Assembly (NCBI GenBank): GCA_023421395.1
Contig: JAEZTL010000003.1
Span: 127,081 to 191,080, forward strand
Length of the DNA: 64,000 nucleotides
Direction of reading: 5' to 3'
Origin: Bacillota bacterium
GTDB taxonomy: Bacteria > Bacillota > Clostridia > Christensenellales > Aristaeellaceae
Below, in pieces: positions 6,051 through 15,536 of this stretch. Each line of letters begins with the position of its first letter. The stretch's first letter is position 1. Made by a program: the position numbers and the translations under genes. The notes beneath the pieces were generated by a model. It made no database searches. It was not told the DNA's origin and saw only the letters and a list, made by a program, of their open reading frames with translations.

Positions 6051-8930
6051 ATGTCCGACAGAATGAACCCGGTGCCCTTTGAAAGCCTGATGGGCGAACT
6101 TTTGAGCGGCTACGAGCGCGAGGGCCGCGTATTCGGCGTATACGATATCTACCGCCACCAGGGCGGCACGCTGCCCCTCTTCGGCGAAACGATCGAAACC
6201 CCCTTCGGCCCGGCGGCGGGCCCCCATACGCAGCTGGCGGGCAACATCATCTCCGCCTACGCCGCGGGCGCGCGCTACTTTGAGCTCAAGACCGTGCAGA
6301 CGCTGGACGGCGAGGACCTGCCCGTTGAAAAGCCCTGCATCCTGGCGGCGGACGAGGGCTACAACGTGGAGTGGTCCACGGAGCTGACGGTGCCCCAGGC
6401 GCTGGACGAATACGTAAAGGCCTGGTTCGCGCTGAAGCTCATTTCGAAGGCATGGGGCCTGGGCGACCCGGACGGCTTCGCCTTTAACATGAGCGTGGGT
6501 TACGATCTGGCGGGCATCCAATCGGAGAAGATCGACCGCTTCATCGAGGGCCTGAAGGACGCCTCCCAATTGCCGGTGTTTGCCGCGTGCCGCGCCTGGG
6601 CGCTTGAAAATCTCGGCAGGCTGGGCCTGAAGCGCGAATACGTGGAGGGCGTCAGCGCGCAGGTCTGCCGCTCCATCACGCTGTCCACGCTGCACGGCTG
6701 TCCGGCGGGCGAGATCGAGCGCATCGCCGCCTACCTGCTCTCCGAGAAAAAGCTGAACACGCTGGTCAAGATGAACCCGACGCTCCTGGGCTACGAGTTC
6801 GCCCGCAAGACGCTGGACGACCTGGGCTACGAGCTGTCCTTTGACGACCATCATTTTAAGGAAGACCTGCAGTTTGAGGACGCGGCGCCCATGATCCGGC
6901 GGCTTCTCGCGCTGGCGGCGGAGCGCGGACTCGAATTCGGCGTCAAGCTGACCAACACGTTCCCCGTCAACATCACGCGCGGCGAGCTGCCCGGCGGCGA
7001 AATGTACATGAGCGGCAAGGCGCTCTATCCCCTCACCGTCTCGCTGGCGGAGAAAGTGGAGCGCGCGTTTGACGGGGGCCTCCGCGCGTCCTATTCCGGC
7101 GGCGCGGACGCGATGAACATCGAGCGGATCTTTACCGCCGGCATCTGGCCCATCACGCTGGCGACGACGCTTCTGAAGCCCGGCGGCTACAACCGGCTGA
7201 AGCCCATCGCGGAAGCGCTGTCCGCGCTGCCCTACCGGCCCTTTACCCGGGTGGACCTGACGGCCCTCGCCGCGCTGGCGCGGGACGCTCGGCGGGACGC
7301 GCGCGTTCGCGCCACCGGAGCGCCTCACCCCAAGATGCCGAAAAAGGTGCCGCTGATCGACTGCTATAAGGCGCCCTGCGCCGACGGCTGCCCCATCCAT
7401 CAGGACATTCCCGCCTACGTGGAGCTGGCGGGCCGCGGCCAGTACTTCGAGGCGCTCTCGGTCATCTGCGAGAAAAACCCGCTGCCCTTCATCACGGGCA
7501 CCATCTGCGCGCACCGCTGCACCAAGGGCTGCACCCGCAACTTCTATGAGGAAAATATCCGCATCCGCGAGGTAAAGCTTTTGTCGGCCGGCCGCGGCTA
7601 CGAGCGCTACATGTCGGTTCTTTCCCCCCGCTCCACGCGGCCTGAGCGCATCGCGGTGGTGGGCGGCGGCCCCGGCGGCATGGCGGCGGCGTTTATGCTG
7701 GCCCGGGGCGGCGCCCGGGTGACGCTGTTTGAAAAGCGGGCGGCGCTGGGCGGCATCGTGCGCTACGCGATCCCGCGCTTTCGGATTTCCGAGGCCTCCA
7801 TCGAAAAGGACGCCGCGATGCTCCAGAAGCTGGGCGTGGAGATCCGGCTGAACAGCGAGGTGCTGTCCCCCGCGGCGCTGCTTGGCGACGGCTTCACCCA
7901 CGTGGTGCTGGCCGTGGGCGCGTGGGTCAGCGGCGAGTTGAAGCTTGAAAAGGGCTGCGCCGTGGACGCGCTGAATTTCCTCCAGGCCTTTAACCGCGGC
8001 GAGGTGCAGACGGGTGCGTCCGTCGCGATCGTGGGCGGCGGCAACACCGCCATCGACGCGGCCCGCGCGGCGCTCCGGGTGCGCGGGGTGAACAAGGTGT
8101 CCATGATCTACCGCCGCACGAAGCGCGAAATGCCCTGCGACGAGCACGAGCTCGCCTTTGCCACCGAGGAGGGCGTCAGGCTTCTCGAGCTCCTGGCCCC
8201 GGTGGCCCACGAAAACGGCGTGCTCACCTGCCGCCGCATGGCGCTGGGCGAGCCCGACGCCTCCGGCCGCCGCGCGCCGGTGCCCACGGACGAACTGGTC
8301 GAGGTCGAGGCCGACACCGTCATCGCCGCCATCGGCGAAAAACCGGACTGCGCGCTCCTTTCCGCCGCCGGCGCCTGCGTGGCGGACCGCGGCCCCTCGG
8401 CCGTGAGGCAGGGCGAAAAACTGTTCCTGGTGGGCGACGCCCGCCGCGGCCCGGCCACGGTGGTGGAGGCCATCGCGGACGCCGCCGAAGTGGCGAGCCT
8501 CATTCTGGGCGGCGAGGAGGCCGAGCCGCTGCCCCTCAACGCCGCCATGCTGCGCGAGCGCCGCTCCGCGCTGAAAAACCCCGGCAGGCCCGAAAACGAG
8601 AACGAGCGGTGCCTCGGCTGCGGCAGCGTCTGCGGCAACTGCGTGGACGTGTGCCCCAACCGCGCCAACCAGGTGGTGGTGGTGGACGGCCGTGAGCAGA
8701 TCCTGCACATCGACCGGCTGTGCAACGAGTGCGGCAACTGCGAAACCTTCTGCCCCTACGACAGCGCGCCCTATAAAGAAAAGTTCACGCTCTTCGAGCG
8801 CGAGGAGGACATGGACGCGAGCGAAAACCCCGGCTTCCTCATCCGCCCCGACGGCACGTTCCGCGTGCGGCTCGAGGCCGAGGGCGACCCCATGCGCCGC
8901 TTCATGGAGACTGTGAGGGATCTGAAATGA
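6051..8930 (+). CDS. ygfK: Putative iron-sulfur oxidoreductase YgfK
   Basis: A 959-residue multidomain redox protein. Residues about 1-400 resemble a dihydroorotate/dihydropyrimidine dehydrogenase TIM barrel. A GltD-like region follows, with Cys ligands in CYKAPCADGC and CAHRCTKGC. The FAD motif is VVGGGPGGMAAAF near 540 and the NADPH motif is VGGGNTAIDAA near 660. The C-terminus has two ferredoxin-like Cys clusters (CLGCGSVCGNCVDVCP, CNECGNCETFCP). YgfK was once annotated as a selenate reductase subunit; it is a marker of selenium-dependent molybdenum hydroxylase clusters and of the gut bacterial urate degradation cluster. It probably moves electrons between NAD(P)H and a purine-derived pyrimidine or hydantoin-like intermediate. 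It overlaps the next gene by four bases. Confidence 0.92.
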   Translation: MSDRMNPVPFESLMGELLSGYEREGRVFGVYDIYRHQGGTLPLFGETIETPFGPAAGPHTQLAGNIISAYAAGARYFELKTVQTLDGEDLPVEKPCILAADEGYNVEWSTELTVPQALDEYVKAWFALKLISKAWGLGDPDGFAFNMSVGYDLAGIQSEKIDRFIEGLKDASQLPVFAACRAWALENLGRLGLKREYVEGVSAQVCRSITLSTLHGCPAGEIERIAAYLLSEKKLNTLVKMNPTLLGYEFARKTLDDLGYELSFDDHHFKEDLQFEDAAPMIRRLLALAAERGLEFGVKLTNTFPVNITRGELPGGEMYMSGKALYPLTVSLAEKVERAFDGGLRASYSGGADAMNIERIFTAGIWPITLATTLLKPGGYNRLKPIAEALSALPYRPFTRVDLTALAALARDARRDARVRATGAPHPKMPKKVPLIDCYKAPCADGCPIHQDIPAYVELAGRGQYFEALSVICEKNPLPFITGTICAHRCTKGCTRNFYEENIRIREVKLLSAGRGYERYMSVLSPRSTRPERIAVVGGGPGGMAAAFMLARGGARVTLFEKRAALGGIVRYAIPRFRISEASIEKDAAMLQKLGVEIRLNSEVLSPAALLGDGFTHVVLAVGAWVSGELKLEKGCAVDALNFLQAFNRGEVQTGASVAIVGGGNTAIDAARAALRVRGVNKVSMIYRRTKREMPCDEHELAFATEEGVRLLELLAPVAHENGVLTCRRMALGEPDASGRRAPVPTDELVEVEADTVIAAIGEKPDCALLSAAGACVADRGPSAVRQGEKLFLVGDARRGPATVVEAIADAAEVASLILGGEEAEPLPLNAAMLRERRSALKNPGRPENENERCLGCGSVCGNCVDVCPNRANQVVVVDGREQILHIDRLCNECGNCETFCPYDSAPYKEKFTLFEREEDMDASENPGFLIRPDGTFRVRLEAEGDPMRRFMETVRDLK

Positions 8931-10294
8931 AACTGATACTGGGCGGCATTGTCGTCTCCTCCGGCGAGGATTTCCGCGCCGACGTGGCGGTCGACGGCGG
9001 CAGGATCGTTGCCGTCGAGCCGTCCATTCAGCCCAAACCCGGCGACGAGGTGATCGACGCCCGGGGAATGCTGGTCTTCCCCGGCTTCATCGACGCGCAC
9101 ACCCACTTCGACATGTCAAGCGGCGCCACCGTCACCGCGGACGACTTCGCCTCCGGCACCCGCGCGGCCGTTTTCGGCGGCACCACCTGCGTCGTGGATT
9201 TCGCCACCCAGGAAAAGGGCGGCACGATGGCGGAGGCCCTCGCGGCCTGGCACAAAAAGGCCGACGGCCGCTGTTTCTGCGACTACGGCTTCCATATGGC
9301 CGTCACCGACTGGAACGAGGCCGCGAAGGCCGAGCTTCCGGCGATGATCAGGGAAGGCGTCACCTCTTTCAAGATCTACATGGCCTACGACGCGCTCCGG
9401 CTGGCGGACGACCAGGTCTTCGGCGTATTGCGCGCGGCCAAAGCGCTCGGCGGCGTGGTCTACTGCCACTGCGAAAACGGCGCGGTGATCAACCGCCTGG
9501 TGGCCGAGGCCCGCGAGGAACTGCGCCTCGGCCCGTCGGAGCACCCCCGATGCCGCCCTGCGCTGATGGAGGCCGAGGCCATCGCCCGGCTGACGTACCT
9601 GGCCCAGCAGGCCGGCGCGCCCGCCGGCGTGGTGCACCTTTCCAGCGAGGCGGGCCTCCGCGCGGCGCTGGCCGCCCGCGCCCGGGGCGTGAAGGTCTTT
9701 CTGGAAACCTGCCCCCAGTACCTGACGCTGGAGGATTCCCGCTACGAGGAACCGGGCTTCGCCGGCGCGAAGTACGTGTGCTCGCCGCCGCTGCGCAAAA
9801 AAACGGACGTGAAGGCGCTCATCGACGCGGTGCAGGAAGGGGCCATTGATACCATCGCCACGGACCACTGCAGCTACACCCTCGCGCAGAAGGCGCTGGG
9901 CGAGGCGGATTTTTCCAAAATCCCCAACGGCCTGCCCGGCGTGGAGCACAGGCCCGCGCTGATCTATTCCGAACTGGTGGCGAAGAAGCTGATCGGGCCC
10001 GGCGACATGTGCCGCATGCTTTCGGAAAACCCCGCCCGCCGGTACGGCCTGTACCCGCGGAAGGGCGTCATCCGCCCCGGGGCGGACGCGGACATCGTGC
10101 TTTGGGAGCGGGATTTCAAGTGGGTCATCCGCGCGGAACATCAGCACATGAAGGCGGACTACACGCCGTGGGAGGACTTCGAGGTGACCGGGAGGCCCGT
10201 CCGGGTGCTGCTGGGCGGCGAGACCGTGATGGCAAACGGCGAAGTCTTCGGCCCCAAAGGCCGGTACCTGAAGCGGGGCCTGCCCGAACTGTAG
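8927..10294 (+). CDS. hyuA: Dihydropyrimidinase / hydantoinase
   Basis: A 455-residue cyclic amidohydrolase that opens hydantoin or dihydropyrimidine rings. Metal-centre residues are all visible: DAHTHFDM (HxH), SFKIYMAY with the lysine that becomes carbamylated, YCHCENG, VVHLSSEAG and ATDHC. Length is normal for the family. The ATG overlaps the ygfK stop (ATGA), indicating translational coupling. In this island it is expected to hydrolyse the cyclic ureide formed during reductive purine breakdown. The hydantoinase assignment is strong; the natural substrate is inferred from the neighbours. Confidence 0.92.
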   Translation: MKLILGGIVVSSGEDFRADVAVDGGRIVAVEPSIQPKPGDEVIDARGMLVFPGFIDAHTHFDMSSGATVTADDFASGTRAAVFGGTTCVVDFATQEKGGTMAEALAAWHKKADGRCFCDYGFHMAVTDWNEAAKAELPAMIREGVTSFKIYMAYDALRLADDQVFGVLRAAKALGGVVYCHCENGAVINRLVAEAREELRLGPSEHPRCRPALMEAEAIARLTYLAQQAGAPAGVVHLSSEAGLRAALAARARGVKVFLETCPQYLTLEDSRYEEPGFAGAKYVCSPPLRKKTDVKALIDAVQEGAIDTIATDHCSYTLAQKALGEADFSKIPNGLPGVEHRPALIYSELVAKKLIGPGDMCRMLSENPARRYGLYPRKGVIRPGADADIVLWERDFKWVIRAEHQHMKADYTPWEDFEVTGRPVRVLLGGETVMANGEVFGPKGRYLKRGLPEL

Positions 10295-10321
10295 CCGACA
10301 TACCACCACAGGAGGTGCGAT

Positions 10322-12886
10322 ATGGCCTCTTTCTGGGTCAACGGCCGGCCGGTGAGCGCCGAGAGCGGAAAGCTGATCGACTTTCTCCGGGACGATCTGC
10401 GCCTGACCTCGGTGAAGAACGCCTGCGGCACCGGCGCCTGCGGCGCCTGCACGGTACTGATCGACGGGGCGAAAAAGCGCGCCTGCGTCACGGACGTGGC
10501 GAGGCTCGAGGGCAAGCGCGTCCTTACCGTCGAAGGGCTGACGGAGCGCGAAAAGGCGGTCTACGCCCACGCCTTCTCGGCGGCGGGCGCGGTGCAGTGC
10601 GGCTTCTGCATTCCCGGCATGGTCATCTCCGCCAAGGCGCTGCTGGATCAGAACCTCTCCCCCGAACGGCGGGACGTGAAGGCCGCCATCCGCGGCAACA
10701 TCTGCCGCTGCACCGGCTACCAGAAGATCGAGGACGCGATCCTTCTGGCGGCGGACATCTTCCGCGAAAACCGCCCGGTGGAGGCGCCCCGGGCCTTCGG
10801 CCTTCTGGGCGAGGACATCCCTCGGGTGGACGCCCCGGCCAAGGCGCTGGGCGAAGGGCTCTTCGCGGACGATGTGATTCTGCCCGGCATGCTCCACGCC
10901 AAGGCCCTCCGGTCAAAATATCCCCGCGCGCTGGTGAAGAAGATCGACCTCACCCGCGCGCTCCGGCACCCCGAGTGCGTCCGCATCCTGACCGCTTTCG
11001 ACGTGCCCTTCAACAAGACCGGGCACCTGGTGCCCGACTGGGACGTGATGATCGCCGAGGGGGATGTGACCCGCTACGTGGGCGACGCCATCTGCCTCGC
11101 GGCCGCCGAGCGGCGCGGCGCGCTGGATGAGATCCTCGCGCTGGTGGACGTGGAATACGAAGAGCTGACGCCCCTTCTGACCCCGGATGAGGCGCTTGCC
11201 GAGGGTGCGCCGCGCCTCCACGAGAAGGGGAACATCCTCTTTCAGCAGGAAGTGGAGCGCGGCGACGCCGAAGGCGCCATCGCCCGCGCCGCCCACAAAG
11301 TCACCCGCGTCTACGATACCCCCATGACCGACCACGCCTTCATGGAACCGGAGTGCGCCATCGCGCAGCCGGACGGCGAGGGCGGTATCCTGATGTTCAC
11401 CGGCTCCCAGTCCGTCTACGACGAGCAGCGGGAGATCGCGCGCATGCTGAACCTGCCCAAGGAGAAGGTGCGCTCCCGCACGATGCTGGTGGGCGGCGGC
11501 TTCGGCGGCAAGGAGGACATGAGCGTACAGCACCACGCGGCGCTGATGGCCTATGTGACGGGCCGGCCCGTCAAGGTGCGCTTCTCCCGGGAGGAGAGCC
11601 TCCTGGTGCACACCAAGCGCCACGCGGCCCACATCGAAATGACCACCGCCTGCGACGAAGCGGGCTATATCACCGGCATGAAGGCGCGCATCGTGTTCGA
11701 CACCGGCGCGTACGCGTCGCTGGGCGGGCCGGTGCTGCAGCGCGCCTGCACCCACGCCGCCGGGCCCTACAACTTCCAGAACGTGCGCATTTCCGGAATG
11801 GCGGTCTACACCAACAACGTGCCCGCCGGCGCGTTCCGGGGGTTTGGCGTCACCCAGAGCTGCTTTGCCGCCGAGATGAACCTGAACCTGCTGGCGGAGA
11901 AGGCGGGCATATCCCCCTGGGAGATCCGCTTCAAAAACGCCATCCGCCCCGGGCAGACGCTGCCAAACGGCCAGATCGCCGCGCCGGACACCGCCTACGC
12001 CGAGTGCCTTCTGGCGGTGAAAGACGCCTACGAGGCGAGCCCCTACGCGGGCATCGCCGGGGCCATGAAAAACAGCGGCCTGGGCGTGGGCGTGCCGGAT
12101 ACCGGCCGGTGCGAAATCGTGATCCGGGACGGCGCGGCGCACATCCTGACTTCCGCGGCCTGCATGGGCCAGGGCATCGCCACCGTGGTCATCCAGATGG
12201 CCGCCCAGGAGACGGGGCTTCCGGCGGAGATGTTCGTACACGAGGCGGCGGACACCCTGACCACCCCCAACGCCGGCACCTCCACCGCCAGCCGCCAGAG
12301 CCTATTCACCGGCGAGGCCACCCGGCGCGCCGCCCGGAAGATGATGGACGCGCTGGCCGGCCGGCCGCTCTCGGCCCTCGAGGGCCACGGCTTCTACGGC
12401 GAATACACCGGCGTCACCGACCCCATGGGCTCGGACAAGCCCAACCCGGTCAGCCACATCGCCTACGGCTACGCGGCCCATGTGGTGGTCATGGACGAAA
12501 CGGGCAAGGTTGTGAAGGTGGTCGCCGCCCACGACGTGGGCCGCGCGGTCAACCCGAAATCCTGCGAGGGCCAGATTGAGGGCGGCGTGGCGATGGGCCT
12601 TGGGTACGCGCTGACGGAGGACTTCAAGGTGGAGAATGGCTACGTCAAGACCACCTACGCCACGCTGGGGCTCTTTCGCGCCACGGACATGCCGCCGGTG
12701 GACGTGATCCTCCTGGGCAAGGCGACCGACGATCAGCTGGCCTTCGGCGTCAAGGGCGTGGGCGAGATCGCCACCATCCCCACCGCCCCCGCCGCGGCCC
12801 ACGCCCAGTACCGGCTGGACGGCGTGTTCCGCACCCGCATCCCCATGGCGGATACCGCCTATCAACCCAGAAAGCGAGGCGATTGA
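10322..12886 (+). CDS. xdh: Selenium-dependent-type xanthine dehydrogenase (molybdenum hydroxylase)
   Basis: A single-chain molybdenum hydroxylase of 854 residues that oxidises purines (hypoxanthine/xanthine), or runs in reverse on urate. The N-terminal 150 residues carry two [2Fe-2S] sites: CGTGACGAC with a further Cys at RAC, and CGFC with CRC. The molybdopterin domain follows, with VGGGFGGKED, GAFRGFGVTQ and the C-terminal catalytic glutamate region GVKGVGEIAT. There is no FAD domain, as in the Mop-like and SDMH enzymes. The clustered ssnA, ygfK and MocA-like genes are the recognised signature of the subgroup that takes labile selenium. No in-frame TGA is present, so selenium would enter as a cofactor rather than as selenocysteine. 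ATG 10322 follows CACAGGAGGTG. Confidence 0.9.
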   Translation: MASFWVNGRPVSAESGKLIDFLRDDLRLTSVKNACGTGACGACTVLIDGAKKRACVTDVARLEGKRVLTVEGLTEREKAVYAHAFSAAGAVQCGFCIPGMVISAKALLDQNLSPERRDVKAAIRGNICRCTGYQKIEDAILLAADIFRENRPVEAPRAFGLLGEDIPRVDAPAKALGEGLFADDVILPGMLHAKALRSKYPRALVKKIDLTRALRHPECVRILTAFDVPFNKTGHLVPDWDVMIAEGDVTRYVGDAICLAAAERRGALDEILALVDVEYEELTPLLTPDEALAEGAPRLHEKGNILFQQEVERGDAEGAIARAAHKVTRVYDTPMTDHAFMEPECAIAQPDGEGGILMFTGSQSVYDEQREIARMLNLPKEKVRSRTMLVGGGFGGKEDMSVQHHAALMAYVTGRPVKVRFSREESLLVHTKRHAAHIEMTTACDEAGYITGMKARIVFDTGAYASLGGPVLQRACTHAAGPYNFQNVRISGMAVYTNNVPAGAFRGFGVTQSCFAAEMNLNLLAEKAGISPWEIRFKNAIRPGQTLPNGQIAAPDTAYAECLLAVKDAYEASPYAGIAGAMKNSGLGVGVPDTGRCEIVIRDGAAHILTSAACMGQGIATVVIQMAAQETGLPAEMFVHEAADTLTTPNAGTSTASRQSLFTGEATRRAARKMMDALAGRPLSALEGHGFYGEYTGVTDPMGSDKPNPVSHIAYGYAAHVVVMDETGKVVKVVAAHDVGRAVNPKSCEGQIEGGVAMGLGYALTEDFKVENGYVKTTYATLGLFRATDMPPVDVILLGKATDDQLAFGVKGVGEIATIPTAPAAAHAQYRLDGVFRTRIPMADTAYQPRKRGD

Positions 12887-12889
12887 CCG

Positions 12890-14293
12890 ATGACAACCCC
12901 GGAGGCCCGGCAGGACCCGAGGCTTTACGAAATCTCGGGAAGGCCACCCGTCCTCAAGGCCGCGCCGCTGTCGCTGCAGCATGTGCTGGCGGCCATCGTC
13001 GGCTGCATCACCCCGGCGATCATGGTGGCGAACGCCGCGAACCTAAACCAGGAGAGCCGCGTGATCCTCATCCAGGCGGCGCTGGTCACCGCGGCGCTGT
13101 CGACGCTGCTCCAGCTCTTCCCCATCGGCCGCGGGCGGCTGAGGTTCGGCTCGATGCTGCCGGTCATCATGGGCATCAGCTTCGCCTATGTGCCCACGAT
13201 GCAGGGCATCGCCCAGGGCGAGGGCGTGGCCGCCATCACCGGCGCGATGGTTGTGGGCGGCGTGGTGGCCCTTCTGGCGGGCTTCTTCATCCAGAAGGTG
13301 CGCAGGTTCTTCCCGCCCATTGTGGCGGGCACGGTGGTGTTCACCATCGGGCTTTCGCTGTACATGACCGCCATCAACTACATGGCGGGCGGCGTGGCCA
13401 ACACGGCGGAGTCCGTGGCTGCCCGGGGTCTGACCGGCGCGCTGATTTACGGCTCCTGGCAGAACTGGCTGGTGGCGCTCATCACCCTCGCCGTCGTGGT
13501 GGCGCTGGGCAGCTTCGCCAGAGGCATGCTGAAACTGTCCGCGATCCTCATCGGCATGGCGGCGGGCTACCTGGTTTCGATGGCCTTCGGCATGGTGGAT
13601 TTCTCCGGCGTGGCGGGCGCGCATTGGGTGGCCACCCCAACGATCCTGCCCTTCGGCATCCGGTTTGAGCCGGTGGCGTGTACGGCGCTGGGGCTTCTCT
13701 TCGCCATCAACTCCATTCAGGCGATTGGCGACTTCACCGCCACCACCGTGGGCGGACTGGAGCGGGAGCCCACCGACGCCGAACTCTCCGGCGGCATCAT
13801 GGGCTACGGCTTCACCAACATCCTGATGAGCCTCATCGGCGGGCTGCCCACCGCCACCTACAGCCAGAACGTGGGCATCGTATCCACCACGAAGGTGGTC
13901 AGCCGCCGGGTGTTCGCGCTGGCGGCGGGGGTACTGTTGATGGCGGGCGTGTTTCCGAAATTCGCGGCGGCGCTCACCACCATCCCCCAGTGCGTGCTGG
14001 GCGGCGCGACGCTGACGGTGTTTTCCACCATCGCCATGTCCGGCGTCAAGCTGGTGACGGCCAAACCCCTCACGCCCCGCACCACCACCGTGGTGGGGCT
14101 TTCGGTGGCGCTGGGCATGGGCGTCAGCCAGGCCTCCGGCTCCATCAGCGGCCTGCCCCAGGGCGCGGCCATGATCCTGGGCCAGTCGCCGGTGGTGCTG
14201 ACCACCCTCCTCGCGGTGATCCTGAACCTCATCCTCCCCCGGGAAGACCATGCGGCCGACGGCCGAAAGGAGCTTGAACATGAAACCCATTGA
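12890..14293 (+). CDS. Xanthine/uracil permease (nucleobase:cation symporter-2 family)
   Basis: A 467-residue integral membrane protein with about 12-14 hydrophobic segments. The family signature is present: SLQHVLAAIVGCITPAIM near the start, EREPTDAELSGGIMGYGF in the middle and GLPTATYSQNVGIVS, close to the QNxGxxxxT motif of NCS2 transporters. It starts three bases after the dehydrogenase stop and overlaps ygeX by 14 bases. The context points to uptake of xanthine or urate for the pathway encoded around it. Whether it prefers xanthine, urate or uracil cannot be told from the visible residues. Confidence 0.9.
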   Translation: MTTPEARQDPRLYEISGRPPVLKAAPLSLQHVLAAIVGCITPAIMVANAANLNQESRVILIQAALVTAALSTLLQLFPIGRGRLRFGSMLPVIMGISFAYVPTMQGIAQGEGVAAITGAMVVGGVVALLAGFFIQKVRRFFPPIVAGTVVFTIGLSLYMTAINYMAGGVANTAESVAARGLTGALIYGSWQNWLVALITLAVVVALGSFARGMLKLSAILIGMAAGYLVSMAFGMVDFSGVAGAHWVATPTILPFGIRFEPVACTALGLLFAINSIQAIGDFTATTVGGLEREPTDAELSGGIMGYGFTNILMSLIGGLPTATYSQNVGIVSTTKVVSRRVFALAAGVLLMAGVFPKFAAALTTIPQCVLGGATLTVFSTIAMSGVKLVTAKPLTPRTTTVVGLSVALGMGVSQASGSISGLPQGAAMILGQSPVVLTTLLAVILNLILPREDHAADGRKELEHETH

Positions 14294-15491
14294 GTGGACG
14301 CTGAACCACATGCCCAAATCGGACGACCGGCAGCTTCCGGTGATGTCCCGCGAGAACGTCAAACGCGCGCGTTCCTTCCACCAGAGCTTCCCGGAGTATA
14401 CCGTGACGCCGCTTCAGCGCCTCCGGGAGCTGGCGGGCAGGCTGGGCGTCAAGGAAGTGTTCGTCAAGGACGAATCCTATCGCTTCGGCCTCAACGCCTT
14501 CAAGGTGCTGGGCGGGTCCTTCGCGATGGCGCGCTACATCGCCGGGCAGCTGAAAACGGACGTCGGCAGCGTGGACTACGACTATCTGAAGTCCGCGAAG
14601 CTGGAGCGGGAGTTCGGCCAGGCCACCTTCTTCACCGCCACCGACGGCAACCACGGCCGCGGCGTGGCCTGGGCGGCGCGTCAGCTGGGGCAGAAGGCCG
14701 TGGTGCGCATGCCCAAGGGCACCGTGCGCGTTCGCTATGAGAACATCCGCAAGGAGGGCGCGGAAGTCACCATCGAGGACATGAACTACGACGACTGCGT
14801 GCGCCTGGCCGCCGCCCAGGCCGCCGCCACGCCCCGGGGCGTGATCGTGCAGGATACCGCCTGGGACGGCTATGAGGAGATCCCCTCCTGGATCATGCAG
14901 GGCTACGGCACCATGGCCATGGAGGCCGCGGAGCAGCTGCAGCACGCGGGCTACCGCCGCCCCACTCACATCATCGTGCAGGCGGGCGTGGGCTCGCTGG
15001 CGGGCGCGGTGGTCGGCTACTTCGCAAATCTCTTCCCGAAAGATGCGCCCAGGGTGATCGTGGTGGAGGCCGACACCGCCGCGTGCCTGTATCAAGGCGC
15101 GGTGGCCGGGGACGGCAAACCCCGCATGGTGGGCGGCGATATGGAGACCATCATGGCGGGCCTGGCCTGCGGCGAGCCCAACACCATCTCCTGGGACATC
15201 CTGAGAAACCACGTCACCGCCTTCGCGTCCTGCCCGGACTGGGTCAGCGCCAAGGGCATGCGCACGCTGGCGGCGCCGCTCGCGCCCGACCCGCAGGTGA
15301 AGAGCGGCGAGTCCGGCGCGGTGGGGCTGGGCCTTCTGGCCGCGCTGTGCGAGCGGACGGAATACGAGAAATTCAAAGATGCGATGGGCATTGACGAGAC
15401 CAGCGTGGTGCTGATGTTCTCCACCGAGGGCGACACCGACCCGGAGAATTACCGGCAGATTGTCTGGGACGGGAAGTATCCTTCCTGTTAA
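14280..15491 (+). CDS. ygeX: 2,3-diaminopropionate ammonia-lyase YgeX
   Basis: A 403-residue PLP enzyme that converts diaminopropionate to pyruvate and ammonia. The PLP lysine lies in FGLNAFKVLGGS, the asparagine loop is TDGNHGRGVAW, and a glycine-rich phosphate loop QAGVGSLAGAVVGY follows. ATG 14280 is chosen because GAAAGGAGCTTGAAC stands in front of it and it gives the family start MKPIEWTLN; an earlier ATG at 14250 lacks such a site. It overlaps the permease end by 14 bases. It would supply the step in which purine-derived nitrogenous carbon becomes pyruvate. Confidence 0.92.
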   Translation: MKPIEWTLNHMPKSDDRQLPVMSRENVKRARSFHQSFPEYTVTPLQRLRELAGRLGVKEVFVKDESYRFGLNAFKVLGGSFAMARYIAGQLKTDVGSVDYDYLKSAKLEREFGQATFFTATDGNHGRGVAWAARQLGQKAVVRMPKGTVRVRYENIRKEGAEVTIEDMNYDDCVRLAAAQAAATPRGVIVQDTAWDGYEEIPSWIMQGYGTMAMEAAEQLQHAGYRRPTHIIVQAGVGSLAGAVVGYFANLFPKDAPRVIVVEADTAACLYQGAVAGDGKPRMVGGDMETIMAGLACGEPNTISWDILRNHVTAFASCPDWVSAKGMRTLAAPLAPDPQVKSGESGAVGLGLLAALCERTEYEKFKDAMGIDETSVVLMFSTEGDTDPENYRQIVWDGKYPSC

Positions 15492-15536
15492 ATGATATTT
15501 CATCCATGACTTGACACAACGGAGGAGGAAAACACC

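Noticed and set aside
5838..8708. 956-codon minus-strand open frame opposite ygfK
   Set aside because: It is a mirror of the ygfK reading frame in GC-rich DNA, with His/Arg/Gly-rich translation and no domain; ygfK itself has all motifs.
10322..12886. Selenocysteine codon in the molybdenum hydroxylase
   Set aside because: No in-frame TGA; in this enzyme type selenium is a labile cofactor.
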